Source: Xanthostigma xanthostigma
Lineage: Eukaryota; Arthropoda; Insecta; Raphidioptera; Raphidiidae
DNA length: 64,000 nucleotides
Direction of reading: 5' to 3'
Assembly (NCBI GenBank): GCA_963575645.1
Contig: OY754465.1
Coordinates: 5,084,001-5,148,000, forward strand
Below, piece after piece: positions 11,786 to 23,023 of this stretch (positions are counted from its first letter, which is position 1; the number at the start of each line of letters is the position of its first letter). Position numbers and translations under genes: made by a program. Under the pieces are notes generated by a model, which had not been told where the DNA came from, ran no database searches, and was given only the letters and a program-made list of their open reading frames with translations.

Positions 11786-12109
11786 GAATATAATGTAAAA
11801 TATAATATTGAAAATTATAATATTTCATCTTAAATTACGCACATTACATAAATTTTATATTTTCCCCAAAATATTTAGGGAAAAATAAAAATAAATGATC
11901 TTGAATATAATATCATAAGAGGTGTTTTATGATATTGATTTTTCTAGTCTGAGTCAAACCGAATTTATATTTATTTGTTTTGAAATTACCATTTCAAATG
12001 CATTCTGAAGTTTTATGGTTTGAAAACAAATAACTGTCGCGTTATTTTTAAACAAAAGTAATTAACTATCTGGATTTGAATATTAAACTTTTCAGTTAAC
12101 GCTAACCTA

Positions 12110-12680
12110 TTATAGACTGTATAGCTGACACCTGAACGGAAACAAAATATTAGCCAAGGAAGACAATGGCTTCCATCTCTGGTCTAATAGGCTTTGTACT
12201 ATAGATGGGACCATTGTAGCAAAATGATTCCATTCGAGATGCCGTCGTAAGTTTCAAACGACACTACTCACCAACACTTTATAACTGCAATATAGATTGT
12301 CAAATATTAAAAAAAAGTTTATGAAATTTTTTGGTAAATTTTTTATTCTGCAATACAAAAAAATATTTTGACTGTCACCAGAGTATAGTGGGGCACTCGT
12401 GTTGAATTATATCTTTTAGTAGTCTAAATCTAAAAGAAACATTCATTTACACAGCAATTTTCAAACATGACCTCCACATCCTGAAGCGTGCTTCCAGGTC
12501 AGGAACCTTGACGGGGCCCCCTTTTCAGAGAAAAAAAAATTGTTATATCAATGTCATTCAGTCGAAATGAAAACAATGTTTTTAGCAGTTGCAAAGAAAT
12601 ATGATTTTTTATTTCAATTAATTATTATATTGTTCACAGAATGTTTTCATCAAAATCAAAAATATTTATATGAATCAAAG
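12110..12680. other. Unassigned sequence
   Basis: No repeat partner found in the window and no supported gene. Confidence 0.3.
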
Positions 12681-12685
12681 AAATG

Positions 12686-13402
12686 TTGAAAAGATCTTTA
12701 AAAAATAAGCAAGTTTTGTAGGATATTTTTTTTTTTTGTTACTGCCACCCCTGTTAAGTAATATTTGTTTAAATTATAAAATTGAAATGTCATAATAACT
12801 GTTGGAATATAATATACGTTTATATTCAAACGCATCGATTATTATTTGCGCATCATCACGACGTGTATACTGTGCACACAAAAAGGAATACTTTTTAATT
12901 TTGTAATTAATCTTATTATGCAATTTATCTTATTTCTGTATTTATAAAGCTATTGTAATTTTTACTTTTTTGTTCACTTGAAATCTAACCGTTCAGTAAT
13001 AATAAATCTATAAGTTAAAATATATTTATTCTTTTTTCAATATCCAAAAATAACGAACTTAATTTTAAAAGTCGGCATTTAAAATCTAGTTACCTAATTG
13101 AACAATGTCACAAATGTTTAAACTGTCTTCCGTTTACTTCTAAACACTGTTGAGCTCTTCTAGATAATATTATGCTATGAGTAACTCTAAGTATTTTCCG
13201 ACAAAAAAAAAATGCAATTATTGAAAACTTATTGTGACATTGTTGAATTAGGTAACTAGATTTTAAATGCCAACTTTTAAAATTAAGTTCGTTATTATGA
13301 CATTTCAATTTAATAATTTCATACGAATATTACTTAACAGGGGTGGCAGTAACAAAAAAAAAAATGTCCTACAAAACTTATTTTTTAAAGATCTTTTCAA
13401 CA
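12686..13402. repeat. Foldback interrupted by a solo LTR
   Basis: Outer arms 12686-12799 and 13288-13402 (TTTTGTAGGA, GCCACCCCTGTTAAGTAATA and complements) continue into inner arms 13050-13118 and 13232-13287 (AACTAGATTTTAAATGCC). Removing 12800-13049 plus one 5-bp repeat makes the two arms colinear. Confidence 0.85.
12800..13049 (+). mobile_element. Copia-type solo LTR, 250 bp
   Basis: Begins TGTTGGAATATAATATACG, the typical start of copia LTRs, and ends ATATCCAAAA, a decayed form of the expected ATATTCCAACA. ATAAC occurs on both sides (12795-12799, 13050-13054) as the 5-bp duplication expected of an LTR element. No internal domain remains, so it is a recombination product. The host foldback's other arm shows the empty site. 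Confidence 0.85.
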
Positions 13403-14215
13403 ATACCACTTTCGGTCTATCGTGCAATTTAAAATTCCGGAGTTCTGAACATTCCGGAGCAAACTAATAGAGAAGTCGACATTTCCGGGGGAAAAAAATA
13501 TCACCATTCGATTCTCCATTAGGGCTTTTATAATACAGATTTTTGACACAACTCTCTACGACTAATCGTTTTCGAAAAAAAAAACGAGCGGTACGGGTGG
13601 TCTGACTCACCCTGTATAATGTCAACGTAGGTTTTCCTACAAGGCACCTAATCTATTCGCGACTGACGAATCTTTGTTATTTTACCTACAGGCTGATAGA
13701 GAGAAACTGGTAAAAGCAGAAGGAATCTAGATAGATATAGAGCACACCTACATAGTTATACGTACCAACGTACGTACGTAATACGTACGTGCAATAGTGA
13801 TGGCGTTAGAAGGGGGGATCGGAGGAGCGGACGGACATGTATATTTGAGATTCGGATAGCGGAGCGTCTATAAATTGTCTGTTTAATTAGGCCTGCCTGT
13901 AGCAACCCCAGCTGTCACATCATGCGATCTGACAGTTTTATGACAATTTACTGGCCCGAACTCAGAAGTGGCGGAGGAAATGTTGGAGCGCGGCGTGGGG
14001 ACGTTCTTCTTGCCTGTGCTTATTCCATTGGTTCGATACGCCGCTATACGATGTACGTTATTGTGAGCGCGAAACGCGAACGAAATATTCAGAGCGCTGC
14101 TGCCTAATTACGGCTCCGCGAACACATTACTTCCACCAGAAAACACGTCCATCCACTATATTCAGCATCTGACTTACTCGATTATTACTGACGACAACGA
14201 CTTAAACTTGACTAT
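13403..14215. other. Unassigned sequence with a MITE terminus at about 13615
   Basis: Contains CTCACCCTGTATAAT, a terminus like that of other TATACAGGGTGA-ended elements in the window, and short ACGT-rich microsatellite-like DNA at 13760-13795. The 13.78-14.15 kb part is GC-richer than its surroundings but has no convincing reading frame. Confidence 0.35.
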
Positions 14216-14853
14216 TGGCCATATTCATCGAACGTAAGTAGTTATTTATTCGGTTTATTTGTTCTTCAGGTAACTATTCCTCCAAATAAATATCAATAAT
14301 TAGCCATAATTATGCTTACTGCAGGTATAAATCTATTTTGTCTTACTTCCAGGGCTTAAATATTTATTCGCCTGATAAAATAATAATGGCCGCCACATAG
14401 ACCATAATACCTAACCTATAAACGTGGAGTATTATATCTACAATGTAGGTTGTTGAATAAAACAATTCCAAAAATTAGGTTTTTCTTTTTTTTTAAATTG
14501 AGCGCTTTCGGGATTATCTTCCATCATCAGAATCTAAAATTTTTATTTAACGTCAATAATATAAAGATAAGTCATACAACCTACATTATTACAAATATCC
14601 AAATTCATCGTCACACCTTTCAAGAATTATATCTACAGTTGCTTTTGTGAATTTATTTATTCGTTGTTTATTAACCTTTTGTGAAGTGTATAGTTGTAAA
14701 ACATTAAAGTTAGTAGAAATTTTGTGGGCAGTTGGGCTAAAATAAAACATTATTATTTTGTGAAACTTTTTTTGACGTGTACACTAACACCATCAGTCGG
14801 ATTTTTGGGTTAACGTCAAAACATTCAACAAAAAGAGCATGGAATATAGTTGC
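14216..14853 (-). repeat. Family K MITE, copy 2, interrupted
   Basis: Inverted relative to the copies at 11.2 and 33.1 kb. The far end is cut off by a family F element at about 14854. A 183-bp insertion sits at 14443-14625. Confidence 0.78.
14443..14625 (+). mobile_element. Short foldback with tail and 12-bp target duplication (family S)
   Basis: Flanked by a perfect 12-bp repeat ATTATATCTACA (14431-14442 and 14626-14637). The other family K copies supply the empty site. Terminal inverted repeat ATGTAGGTTGT pairs with CAACCTACAT, followed by a unique 3' tail of about 38 nt. The minus strand contains CTGATGATGG, then TCCCGAAAGCGCTC, a hammerhead-like core. There is no coding capacity. Confidence 0.78.
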
Positions 14854-15197
14854 TTTGTAGATGGACTTCGCGCGAGCGCAGCGATATTTTGAATGTTAAC
14901 AAAAGTAGACGTTTATTGTCTCTGAACAGAACACACACTATGGCGCAGTGTTTGTTTGTGGGCGTTTGTCCATGTCGTCCACGTGACAAGATACTGTTTC
15001 CTGATTGGTTCTTGCTCAAAACAATCAGACCAACAAGTAACAAAAATAGCCACGGTTCTAATTTTAAATTCCATCTTGTGACCTCGCAGCGAGCCCGCAG
15101 TGACGTCATTTCCATCTTCGTAAGCCGTACCGCAGCCAGTCCAAGTCCCAGCAGTGTTTCTATCAGTAAAAGTAGCCTCGTGTGCAGCGGCTATACC
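14854..15197 (+). repeat. Family F element, 3' portion
   Basis: Matches 18621-19045 and 19887-21300 (shared CACGTGACAAGATACTG, CTGATTGGTTCTTGCTCA, GCGAGCCCGCAGTGACG). Ends in CCTCGTGTGCAGCGGCTAT, the complement of the start of the 18.6-kb copy, so the family has terminal inverted repeats. Overlapping open frames on both strands are shared by the copies through repetition only. Confidence 0.78.
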
Positions 15198-15202
15198 TAT
15201 TA

Positions 15203-15715
15203 TATAAATTATCGACCAATTTTTCAGAAAAATATATTAACAAAAAATATAAAAATTAATACATTGACATTCCTAACCTACGCTTAATTTACCTAGACCT
15301 AAGGAGTTTACAATTAGTATTATATTGTATATACTTACCTTATTTTATTGACTTGTGCATATAGCCTAAGCTGCTGCGCACGTTAACATAAAAAAAAATA
15401 CATTGACGTTTCGGTTTGGATTTGGACCATCTTCAGATTTTTAGATAACATATTTCTGAAGAAGTCCAAATTCGAACCGAAACGTCAATGTATTAATTTT
15501 TATGTTGGAAAATTAAAGGATGAATCCTGGTGGCATATGATCGATGAACTAAGCAAATACTGAAGGTATTATTAATTTAAACAGGATCATCATCACTCTA
15601 AATTATTAGAGTTATTTTTCACAATTAATTTTTATATTTTTTGTAAATATATTTCTCTGAAAAATTGGTCGATAATTGTATTTGTTGAAGAGTTCTAATC
15701 AGACGTTAATCAATA
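15203..15715 (+). mobile_element. Foldback family G copy with both arms interrupted
   Basis: Arms carry the family motifs (GACGTTTCGGTTTGGATTTG; CTGAAGAAGTCCAAATTC, GAACCGAAACGTC) and the tail CAGACGTTAATCAATAATTT. The left arm is split at 15270-15398, flanked by ATACATTGAC, and the right arm at about 15507-15617, flanked by TTAATTTTTAT. Both look like separate later insertions with about 10-11-bp duplications. Confidence 0.65.
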
Positions 15716-16166
15716 ATTTTAATATATTATGTTTTAAAATGCGATCGAGTACGCTTTGATTGACTATATTAAAATAAGAAGGGCTATACAGTTCAGCCTT
15801 AGGTATAATAATGTCGCCTTGACTGACGGACAACTATGCATTCAAATTGCTTGCTTTACTCTCTGAATCACATCTTAGGTTCATACCATCCAAACCGTTC
15901 TATCTATACTCTGTGTCTATCGGTGTGTGTGTGTTGGTGTGTGTGTGTGTGTCTATTGGTATCCGAAACCTGTCGAGCGGACACATCGAAATAGATTCCG
16001 AGCTATCCATTCAGGAGTCCACCCCTCATCTAAGACGTCACTTTTCCTATAACTGAGATTTACAAGTGGTCTTCTTACTGACCAGAGATTTAGATAATAT
16101 TTTGATCATTTGTTTTGAGATTATTATAATTAGAATTGATATTTATGTTAAAATAATAATAATATA

Positions 16167-16634
16167 CAGAGTGAGTTTTAAGTTGATGCTTTTTTTTACA
16201 GCGAGTAAAAATCAAATAGACGAGCAAATATTTCAAATAGTTTTTTTATCAAAACTCAAAAATAAGAGAGAAACAGCCTTTCGAAGTTAAAGTAAATTTT
16301 ATTGAATTTTCTTTAATTTTGAGGTCGGTCCTGGGGTTATATTATGTCACTATGGAAATATGTTATTATTATCAAAAATAATTGAGGCACACACAATTCT
16401 CTCAAAAACAGAACAATACACATACTTGATAATAACAACTTATTTCCATAGTGACATAATATAACCGCAGGACCGACCTCAAAATTCAAGAAAATTTAAT
16501 AAAATTTATTTAAACTTTGAAAGGCTGTTTCTCTCTTATTTTTGAGTTTTGATAAAAAAACTATTTGAAATATTTGCTCGTCTATTTGATTTTTACACGC
16601 TGTAAAAAAAAGCATCAACTTAAAACTCACCCTG
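16167..16634. mobile_element. Foldback element with CAGGGTGAGTTTTAAG ends, about 200-bp arms
   Basis: The left arm from CAGAGTGAGTTTTAAGTTG pairs almost perfectly with the right arm ending CTTAAAACTCACCCTG. A spacer of about 65 bp lies at 16375-16437. Flanks are TATA on both sides. No transposase remains. Confidence 0.85.
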
Positions 16635-16717
16635 TATATTAGATATCGTGTCCATCGAGATACTTAATAAGAAAAATCGCAGAATTGTGGAAAAAAAGTT
16701 AGATTTATTAATTCAAT

Positions 16718-16945
16718 CTTTGATTAACGTCTGATTAGAACTCTTCAATAAATAAAATTATCGGCCAATTTTTCAGACAAATATATATTAACAAAAAAAT
16801 ATAGTTAATATTATTACTAAAAAATCTTTTACGAATTTCATTAAAAAATAAATAGAAACTAAATATTAATTACTTTTTATATTTTTAGATCAGTCTGAAG
16901 AAGATTTAAATCCAGATCGAAACGTTATTGTATTAATTATATACG
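16718..16945 (+). mobile_element. Foldback family G, partial copy
   Basis: Tail TCTTTGATTAACGTCTGATT, left terminal arm, and a core CTGAAGAAGATTT, AAATCC, AGATCGAAACG. The left-arm core and the right terminus are missing. Confidence 0.65.
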
Positions 16946-17437
16946 TCGTAAATCGAACTTTTTGTCCACAATCCTGCGATTTTTCTTAATAATAATAATA
17001 ATAATGCGTTTAACGTCCGTTTCTCGACTTTATGTAATAACAGACGCCATTCGCACCATTACTATTTTTTTTCTACCACACTTCCCTTTATTTTCTACAA
17101 TTTTTAAGCTTCAACTTAATTAATAGCATTGGGCGAATGAAGCAATTTTTAGGAAATTAGGATAAGGTAGGCAAATTTTGAGCATAGGAGTTTGACAGGT
17201 AATCACATTTTTAATTTTTCCACTTGTCCAAATGCAATCGTATGTTTTAATCGTAACAGTTTTAATTTTTTTCTCAGGTTTACTGTACCTAAATAAATAA
17301 CTCCATGGGTTGAAAAATTATTCGTATATTAATTTTATAAAAAGAAATTTTATATATAGGTAATAGGATTTATTAAACAAAAATTAATCGTATGGTTGGA
17401 AACTAAAAAAAAAAAATAAAAAAAACAAATTACTACG

Positions 17438-17510
17438 CGCACACCTGGCGGTAATCGAACTCGGACTAGCCGCGTGGCAAGCCGGGATTCTACCACTGAG
17501 CTACGGACAC
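17438..17510 (-). repeat. Decayed tRNA-like SINE head (Gly GCC-like)
   Basis: The minus strand reads as a tRNA with an intact A box (TAGCTCAGTGG) and B box (GAGTTCGATT), and an anticodon loop TTGCCAC as in tRNA-Gly(GCC). The acceptor and T stems do not pair well, and an A/T-rich tail follows, so it is better read as a SINE head or tRNA pseudogene than as a working tRNA. Its downstream poly-T/A tail resembles that of the copy near 39.7 kb. Confidence 0.6.
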
Positions 17511-17930
17511 TTGCTGAGGACTACTGTTTATACAGGGTTACTAAGTACAATTTCGTGACAAATTCAGTTACATAAGAAACGAGTTTACCCCCGTTTTTAA
17601 AGAAGTATTCACTTCAATAAAGGACTCTCCTGATTGGCTCGAGTTTAAAACTAAGAAACAGTTGCGCGTCGACTAAATCCCTGAACAAAAGGACGCAACT
17701 AAATTCTTTTTAGATATAAGATAGTTAACGAACAAACAACTGAAGGTGTCGGTGTGTTTGTGTCACAGTGAGCGCGGTGTGAAATGGGACACGTATCACG
17801 ATTATGGACTTGCGTCGACTTTGAAATGAAACTTTATGTGAGGCATGTTATCTTACAGGTCGACTGTAATAATGTTATGAGCGTCAAATCCGTTATAATA
17901 TCCTGTGTTCTCACATGTATATTATACCTA

Positions 17931-18488
17931 CAGTATGTAAACACGTAAGGTGCACATAGGGAAAAAATGGCTGGATCAGAATGAGCCTTGAAATCTTGTT
18001 TTTCAATTTGACAGATAATATTCTTTTGCAAAATGAATGTGTATACTACCGAAGAAAATATTCAGATTATTACAACATAATCGGACTTTTTTTATTAATG
18101 GGACATTAAATTCCCGAAAATACTTAAATATGGTGCGAGATCAAATATCTCCGCCTATTCGTGTTGAACCTAAAGACATTGGGTCACTGATTTACCAACG
18201 CGCATACGTCATACCAGTCAGACAATTTTTGAATGAAATGTTTCCAAACAGATGGAGTTGTTTTTTTGTTTTATTTTTGTACGAAAAAATTAAAATTATG
18301 ATTTATAAGAGCTTTTTATTATTAAAAAGCCAAGTAAAATAAAAAAAAATCAAAATAAAATAGAAATCCTCAAGATTACCACGATAATTCAATAGAAATA
18401 ACAATTAATGCAGTCATGGCTAACTCTGATCCAGTCATTTTTTCCCAATGCTAATTTCCCTATGTGCACCTTACGCGTTTACATACTG
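17931..18488 (+). mobile_element. Mariner-like deletion derivative (family I), copy 1
   Basis: Terminal inverted repeats of about 35 bp start CAGTATGTAAACACGTAAGG and are flanked by TA (17929-17930, 18489-18490). The interior encodes a remnant beginning [20 protein letters not shown] and ending LNEMFPNRW. From family knowledge it resembles the C-terminal part of Tc1/mariner-type transposases of insects. The catalytic aspartate region is lost and no flanking transposase sequence remains. Confidence 0.82.
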
Positions 18489-18620
18489 TATAATATGCGT
18501 ATATAGGTGTGTATCACACAGACATACTATATTGTATGCAATTGTAGTGTGGTATGCCTATTGTGTAGGTCAGTGGTTCTCAACACGAACCACGTCATAT
18601 TTCTGAAAGGTCGTGAATTA

Positions 18621-19045
18621 AAGCCGCTGCACACGAGGCTGGATTTGCCGCTAAATTCCTTACTCGATTTGACTACTAGTTTTCTAGCGTTGGTTTTCTT
18701 GATTGCTTCACACGAGACGTCTTTTCAAGCTTGTTTTGTGACTGGATCTGGTGCGTGCGCAGTGACAGTTCAAATATAAACACAGAACAAAACGTGTCTG
18801 TTGTCTGAACTCTGAGCAGAATGACGCCCGTGCTGGTTTGTAGGCGTTTGTTCATGTCGCTCACGTGACAAGATACTGCTTCCTGATTGGTTTTTGCTCA
18901 GCGCAAGCAGAGGGCCTAGCAAGAAAAATAGCCCTTGTTCTAATTTTAAAATCTATCTTGTGGGCTAGCAGGCGAGCCCGCAGTGACGCCATTTCCAGTC
19001 TCGTGCTCAGCCTGCCGGCCAGCAGAAGTCCAAGCAGTGATATCG
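18621..19045 (+). repeat. Family F element, 5' portion
   Basis: Begins AAGCCGCTGCACACGAGGCT, the complement of the 15.2-kb end, and runs to GTCCAAGCAGTGATATCG. A hAT-style terminus CAGTGGTTCTCAA lies just upstream at about 18571 and may belong to a separate element. Confidence 0.72.
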
Positions 19046-20174
19046 AATCCGAGATAAACGTTACATTAAAAAAAAATTCATAATGGTGTTGACGAAATAG
19101 CTTTGTTCTAAACAAAAAAAAACAAACTGTGTATTTTGCAATAAATTAAAAGTAAATAGCAATAAAATCATAAATTCAAAAGCAGCCATGTTTTAGGTAT
19201 TGTTATAGTGGATAGTAAGAAAAACTGACATATTTTATATGTAGATAGAATCTGTGGAAGACTAAAACAGAATTTTTAATTCATAAAATCATTCCCCAAA
19301 CATCTAAATTATAATAAGTAGTAAATTTATATTATACAACAATATATTGTCAGACATCATGGCGCGCAGGGTAAGGATATCACACTTTCGGCCCTTGTGG
19401 TGTAATATACTATTTTTGTTAATTATAAATAAAAATATAAGCAGTACATTTTTTCCTTATTTAAGAACGAAGATAAAGATAAACGGAACTCAGAAAAGAG
19501 TCAAGAGCAAAAAAAGTTGGCAAAAAATGGTTTAGGATAGTGATATTATATAATATGCCATGGGAAATAGATAAAATAACACGTCTGAAAGAAATGGAAG
19601 GAAATTGTTAAACAAGTGATGTTCGTGTTGAACCCACTTAGTACTTACCCACTGTGGGTTGTATATTGTCGGCTGTATTCCAAATCTACCAACATAACTT
19701 CTGTATATAGCTTATAATAACGATTTATGGCGATGTCACTAAATTTTACAATTTCTTAGAAACAATAACATTAAACAAACTTATTTAATTTATCAAATTT
19801 CAAATCTAGAATGATTATATAATATTATATTTGTATACACAAGCGTTTATCAATATTATTATTAATATATTTATTTAATTTTTGATAGCGCTGGTTTTCT
19901 TGATTGCTGTTAAGTGCTCGCTTCACACGAGACTTCTTTTCAGGCTAGTTTTGTGAATAAATCTGGTGCGCGCGCAGTGACAGTTCGAATATAAATACAG
20001 AGCAAAACGGGTCTGTTGTCTGACTCTGAGCAGAATGATGCCATGTTGGTTTGTGGGCGTTTGTTCAACTCGCCAACGTGACAAGATATTGCGTCCTGAC
20101 TGGTTCTTGCTCATATCTAGCAGCGGACCTAGCAAGGAAAATAGACTCTGTTCTAATTTTAAAAATCTTGTGAA

Positions 20175-21217
20175 TAGAGCTGTAACAAACCGTATGTATT
20201 CGTTACTGAGTAACGGGTAGGTACATCGTCTGACTCGAAGTAACGAATCGTTACTTACAAATTCATTTCGTTACTCGCATTTGTCGTATCCATGTCAGTT
20301 CGACTCGTTTGATGCGGTTATACGCTATACGAACGAAGTCATACCGTATCACGTATGCGACGCGCCTCGATGCGATGGTACATGCTTGATGCTGTTAGTA
20401 CACGATTGTATGTCGTATGAAAAGTAACGAGTAACGTAACGATACGAAAGTAACGGGTACTGGTTCTTTAAGGAGGTTGAGCCGTTTTACGAAGATAATG
20501 AAAAAAATCTGAAATAAAGTTTTTTTAATAGACTTTTTTATGACAAAATTTTCTGTAAAAAATCCAAAATCATTAGGAGATTTATAAAGTTAAAAATTAA
20601 AAAAAACTTTTACATGTTGTCTTATGGAAAATATGTCAAGCTAGCATACAAACTGTTCATTTTAATTTTTTGCAAATAACCAAATAATGTCAGCAGTTTC
20701 GAAAACTATCTATGTAAAGAATCGATGTCTTACGCATATTTTAATATTTTTTCCAATTTAATTAGGAGACTTTTAATCAATAAAAAAAATTATTAAACCG
20801 TAGCACTTTTTGATTATGGACTTTTATTTTTGACAGATTTAACAATTTTAACTGAATTTTCAACTTTTTAATGATTTAATTTTAATTTTTATTACTTCTA
20901 ATTTCTTTTTTTAATTAACTAACTGCAAAAAATGTGTAAAATACAGATATTTACATAAATTTATTTTTTTAACCTAACTTTGTACAAAAAATTCAAAAGT
21001 TAGTTCATTAAGTAAAGTACTGAAATAATTAATTAATATTAAAAAAAAATATTTATTTATGCCTTTATGACAATAATTTATTGGTATCATCGACTTATAA
21101 ACTATAAAAGTTCCCATTTAGAATTCGACTTACTTTTGATTGGGACTGTAACGGATCAACCTCCTTAAGTAACGAATACATACGGGTACACAATTTCTCG
21201 TTACTTTTACAGCTCTA
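20175..21217. mobile_element. hAT-type MITE (TAGAGCTGTAA ends) split by another MITE
   Basis: Ends TAGAGCTGTAA and its complement, flanked by CTTGTGAA (20167-20174) and CTTGTGAT (21218-21225), an 8-bp duplication with one mismatch. Removing the insertion at 20472-21164 leaves a sequence colinear with the intact copy at 32017-32343. Confidence 0.88.
20472..21164 (+). mobile_element. TTAA-target MITE (family C), copy 1
   Basis: A 693-bp element with inverted ends GGAGGTTGAGCCGTTTTACG and the complement of AACGGATCAACCTCC. TTAA flanks it at 20468-20471 and 21165-21168. The empty site TTCTTTAAGTAACG is present in the hAT MITE at 32 kb (complement). TTAA duplication suggests piggyBac-type mobilisation. 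No transposase. Confidence 0.9.
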
Positions 21218-21299
21218 CTTGTGATCCCCCAGTGACATCTTTTCCAGCCTTGTACTTAGCCTACCTGCCAGCAGAACTTCGAGCAGTGTTTTTGGCCTG

Positions 21300-22080
21300 A
21301 AATCACAATCAAATATCTTCAAATAAACTATAATATATTATTGTCTGAATAGAAAAAACAACTATTATTGTACATGGAACTATGTTATAAATGTATATAC
21401 ATTGTAAAGTGCGTGCTATATTATGTGTACCAATAACAGGAAGCCAAGAGAGAGAGAGAGAAAGACAGAGATACTTCGAGTGACTGTAGCCGGTATGGAT
21501 AGATAGACTACGGCAGTTGCTGTGTGTGACTGTTTAAAGCTCAACTTACCGTCTACGTACAGTCGGTGGTTAATGTTGTAAAGCTTTCAGTCCATCAATC
21601 CAAACAGCCGTCGACTTGTGATATGCGAATATCTACTTTACGAGCCACCTGTTGCGTCGCGCCCGTGCACCGGCACTCACTCCCGCCGCCGCCCCAGCAC
21701 CCCCTGCCCTTCCCCCACGGCCCCACACTCTCACAGTCCCGCGTGTTGGATTACATATCCTTCCGTACAGGGATAGGCAAAAATTTCAAACTGAACTCTT
21801 TACAACTGTGTTTAGTATCCGATCGAAGGTCGATTTCTATGGCCAAAACCGAAGCCGATAAATTGGCTGTCGTCACAACCTTCGGCCGAAGCCGAAGACT
21901 TAAAAACTCAGTTTAAATTCACTACAACTGCTAAGATTAAAAATTAAAAAATCAGAAAGTTTTCCATGAATTAAATAGTATTATATTACATCACACTTTC
22001 TATCAGTACCTATGGTGTATACTATTTTCTTCATAACTCGGTCGTAAACGCGCTTATTAAATACATTAATTAATTAATTA
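21300..22080. other. Unassigned sequence with a GC-rich patch
   Basis: Contains a short GA microsatellite at 21448-21465 and a C-rich stretch at 21685-21730. Proline/alanine-rich short open frames there overlap in two frames and are not supported as genes. It could be a regulatory or untranslated part of a gene outside the window. Confidence 0.3.
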
Positions 22081-22084
22081 CTTA

Positions 22085-23023
22085 TAATAATAATAATAAA
22101 TTCCTTTAACTCCTAAGTGGAACATAGGGCCTCTACGAAAATTTTAAATCTAGTCCTATCTTTTGCCATAATTTTGACTTGAAGCCAGGTAGTTCCTTGT
22201 TCCATAACTTCTTCACGAACAGTTCTTCTCCACGATGTTTTTGGCCTTCCCCTTTTTCAATATCCCTGTAGGTTCCAATCCAAGGCTCTCTTCGCTATGT
22301 CTTCATCTGTCTTTCGTAGCGTGTGTCCTATCCAATTCCATTTCCTACGTTTTATAGTTACACAGATTTGTTCAAGACATTCACGCTTCCAAAGCTCGTT
22401 GTTCGAGATGTGTTCATACCACTTCACCTTGAGGATTGCTCTAAGATATTTGTTTATGAAGATTTGCAGTTTAGTTGTTATGGCTTTCGTCACTTTCCAA
22501 GTTTCAGATCCATATAGAAGGACCGATTTTACATTCGAGTTAAAAATACGTAACTTCGTTTTTTCAAAAATCATGCTTGAATGCCAAATACGATTTAAAC
22601 TTCCGAACGCTTGAGATGCTTTTTTGATTCTACTGTCTATATCAACTTCTGCTCCTCCATCATTGCTAATTATACTGCCCAGATAACAAAATTCTTCCAC
22701 TTCTTTAACAGGTATATCCTTTATTACCAGCTGTTGTCGACTCACCTTACCGACTTTCATAGCGACTGTCTTATTTATATTGATACGAAGACCTGCGATT
22801 TCTGCCTGTTCTACGAGGAAATCTATTTTTGCTTGCATATCCGCGCTATTATTTGCCAAAAGGCAGACATCATCTGCATAGTCTAGGTCTTCCAGTCTTC
22901 TAGTTAATGTCCACCTAATTCCTCTTGGTGTACTAATAACCTTTTCCATTATATAATTAATTACCAACGTAAATAGCATTGGCGAAAGTATGCAGCCTTG
23001 TTTTACTCCAGAATTGATGCCAA
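22085..23023 (-). pseudogene. 5'-truncated, frameshifted non-LTR retrotransposon reverse transcriptase
   Basis: The minus strand encodes the C-terminal half of a LINE reverse transcriptase. It begins mid-protein at about 23020 with the motif GVKQGCILSPMLF, then carries the catalytic YADDVCLL box, YLGSIISNDGG, LLYGSETW and the C-terminal WIGHTLRK region. A frameshift near 22250 breaks the frame; the next frame continues KRGRPKTSWRRTVREE and ends with EALCST and a stop. The copy ends in short TTA/ATT repeats at about 22080-22100, a LINE-type 3' tail. The endonuclease and N terminus are absent. This is a dead insertion of the type often annotated endonuclease-reverse transcriptase in insects. 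The clade is not resolved. Confidence 0.9.

Larger units (their letters stand above)
19887..21300 (+). repeat. Family F copy split by a nested hAT MITE
   Basis: Family F sequence at 19887-20174 resumes at 21218-21300 (CAGTGACATCTTTTCCAGCC). Between them lies a hAT-type MITE, which itself contains a TTAA-type MITE. Confidence 0.85.

Noticed and set aside
14825..15287. Overlapping open frames of 96 and 145 codons on opposite strands
   Set aside because: Both lie in family F repeat DNA and run past its end into another repeat.
17438..17510. Functional tRNA-Gly gene
   Set aside because: Acceptor and T stems are mismatched.
21566..21916. Proline/alanine-rich protein gene
   Set aside because: Two overlapping frames through a C-rich patch, with no start context, domain or splice support.
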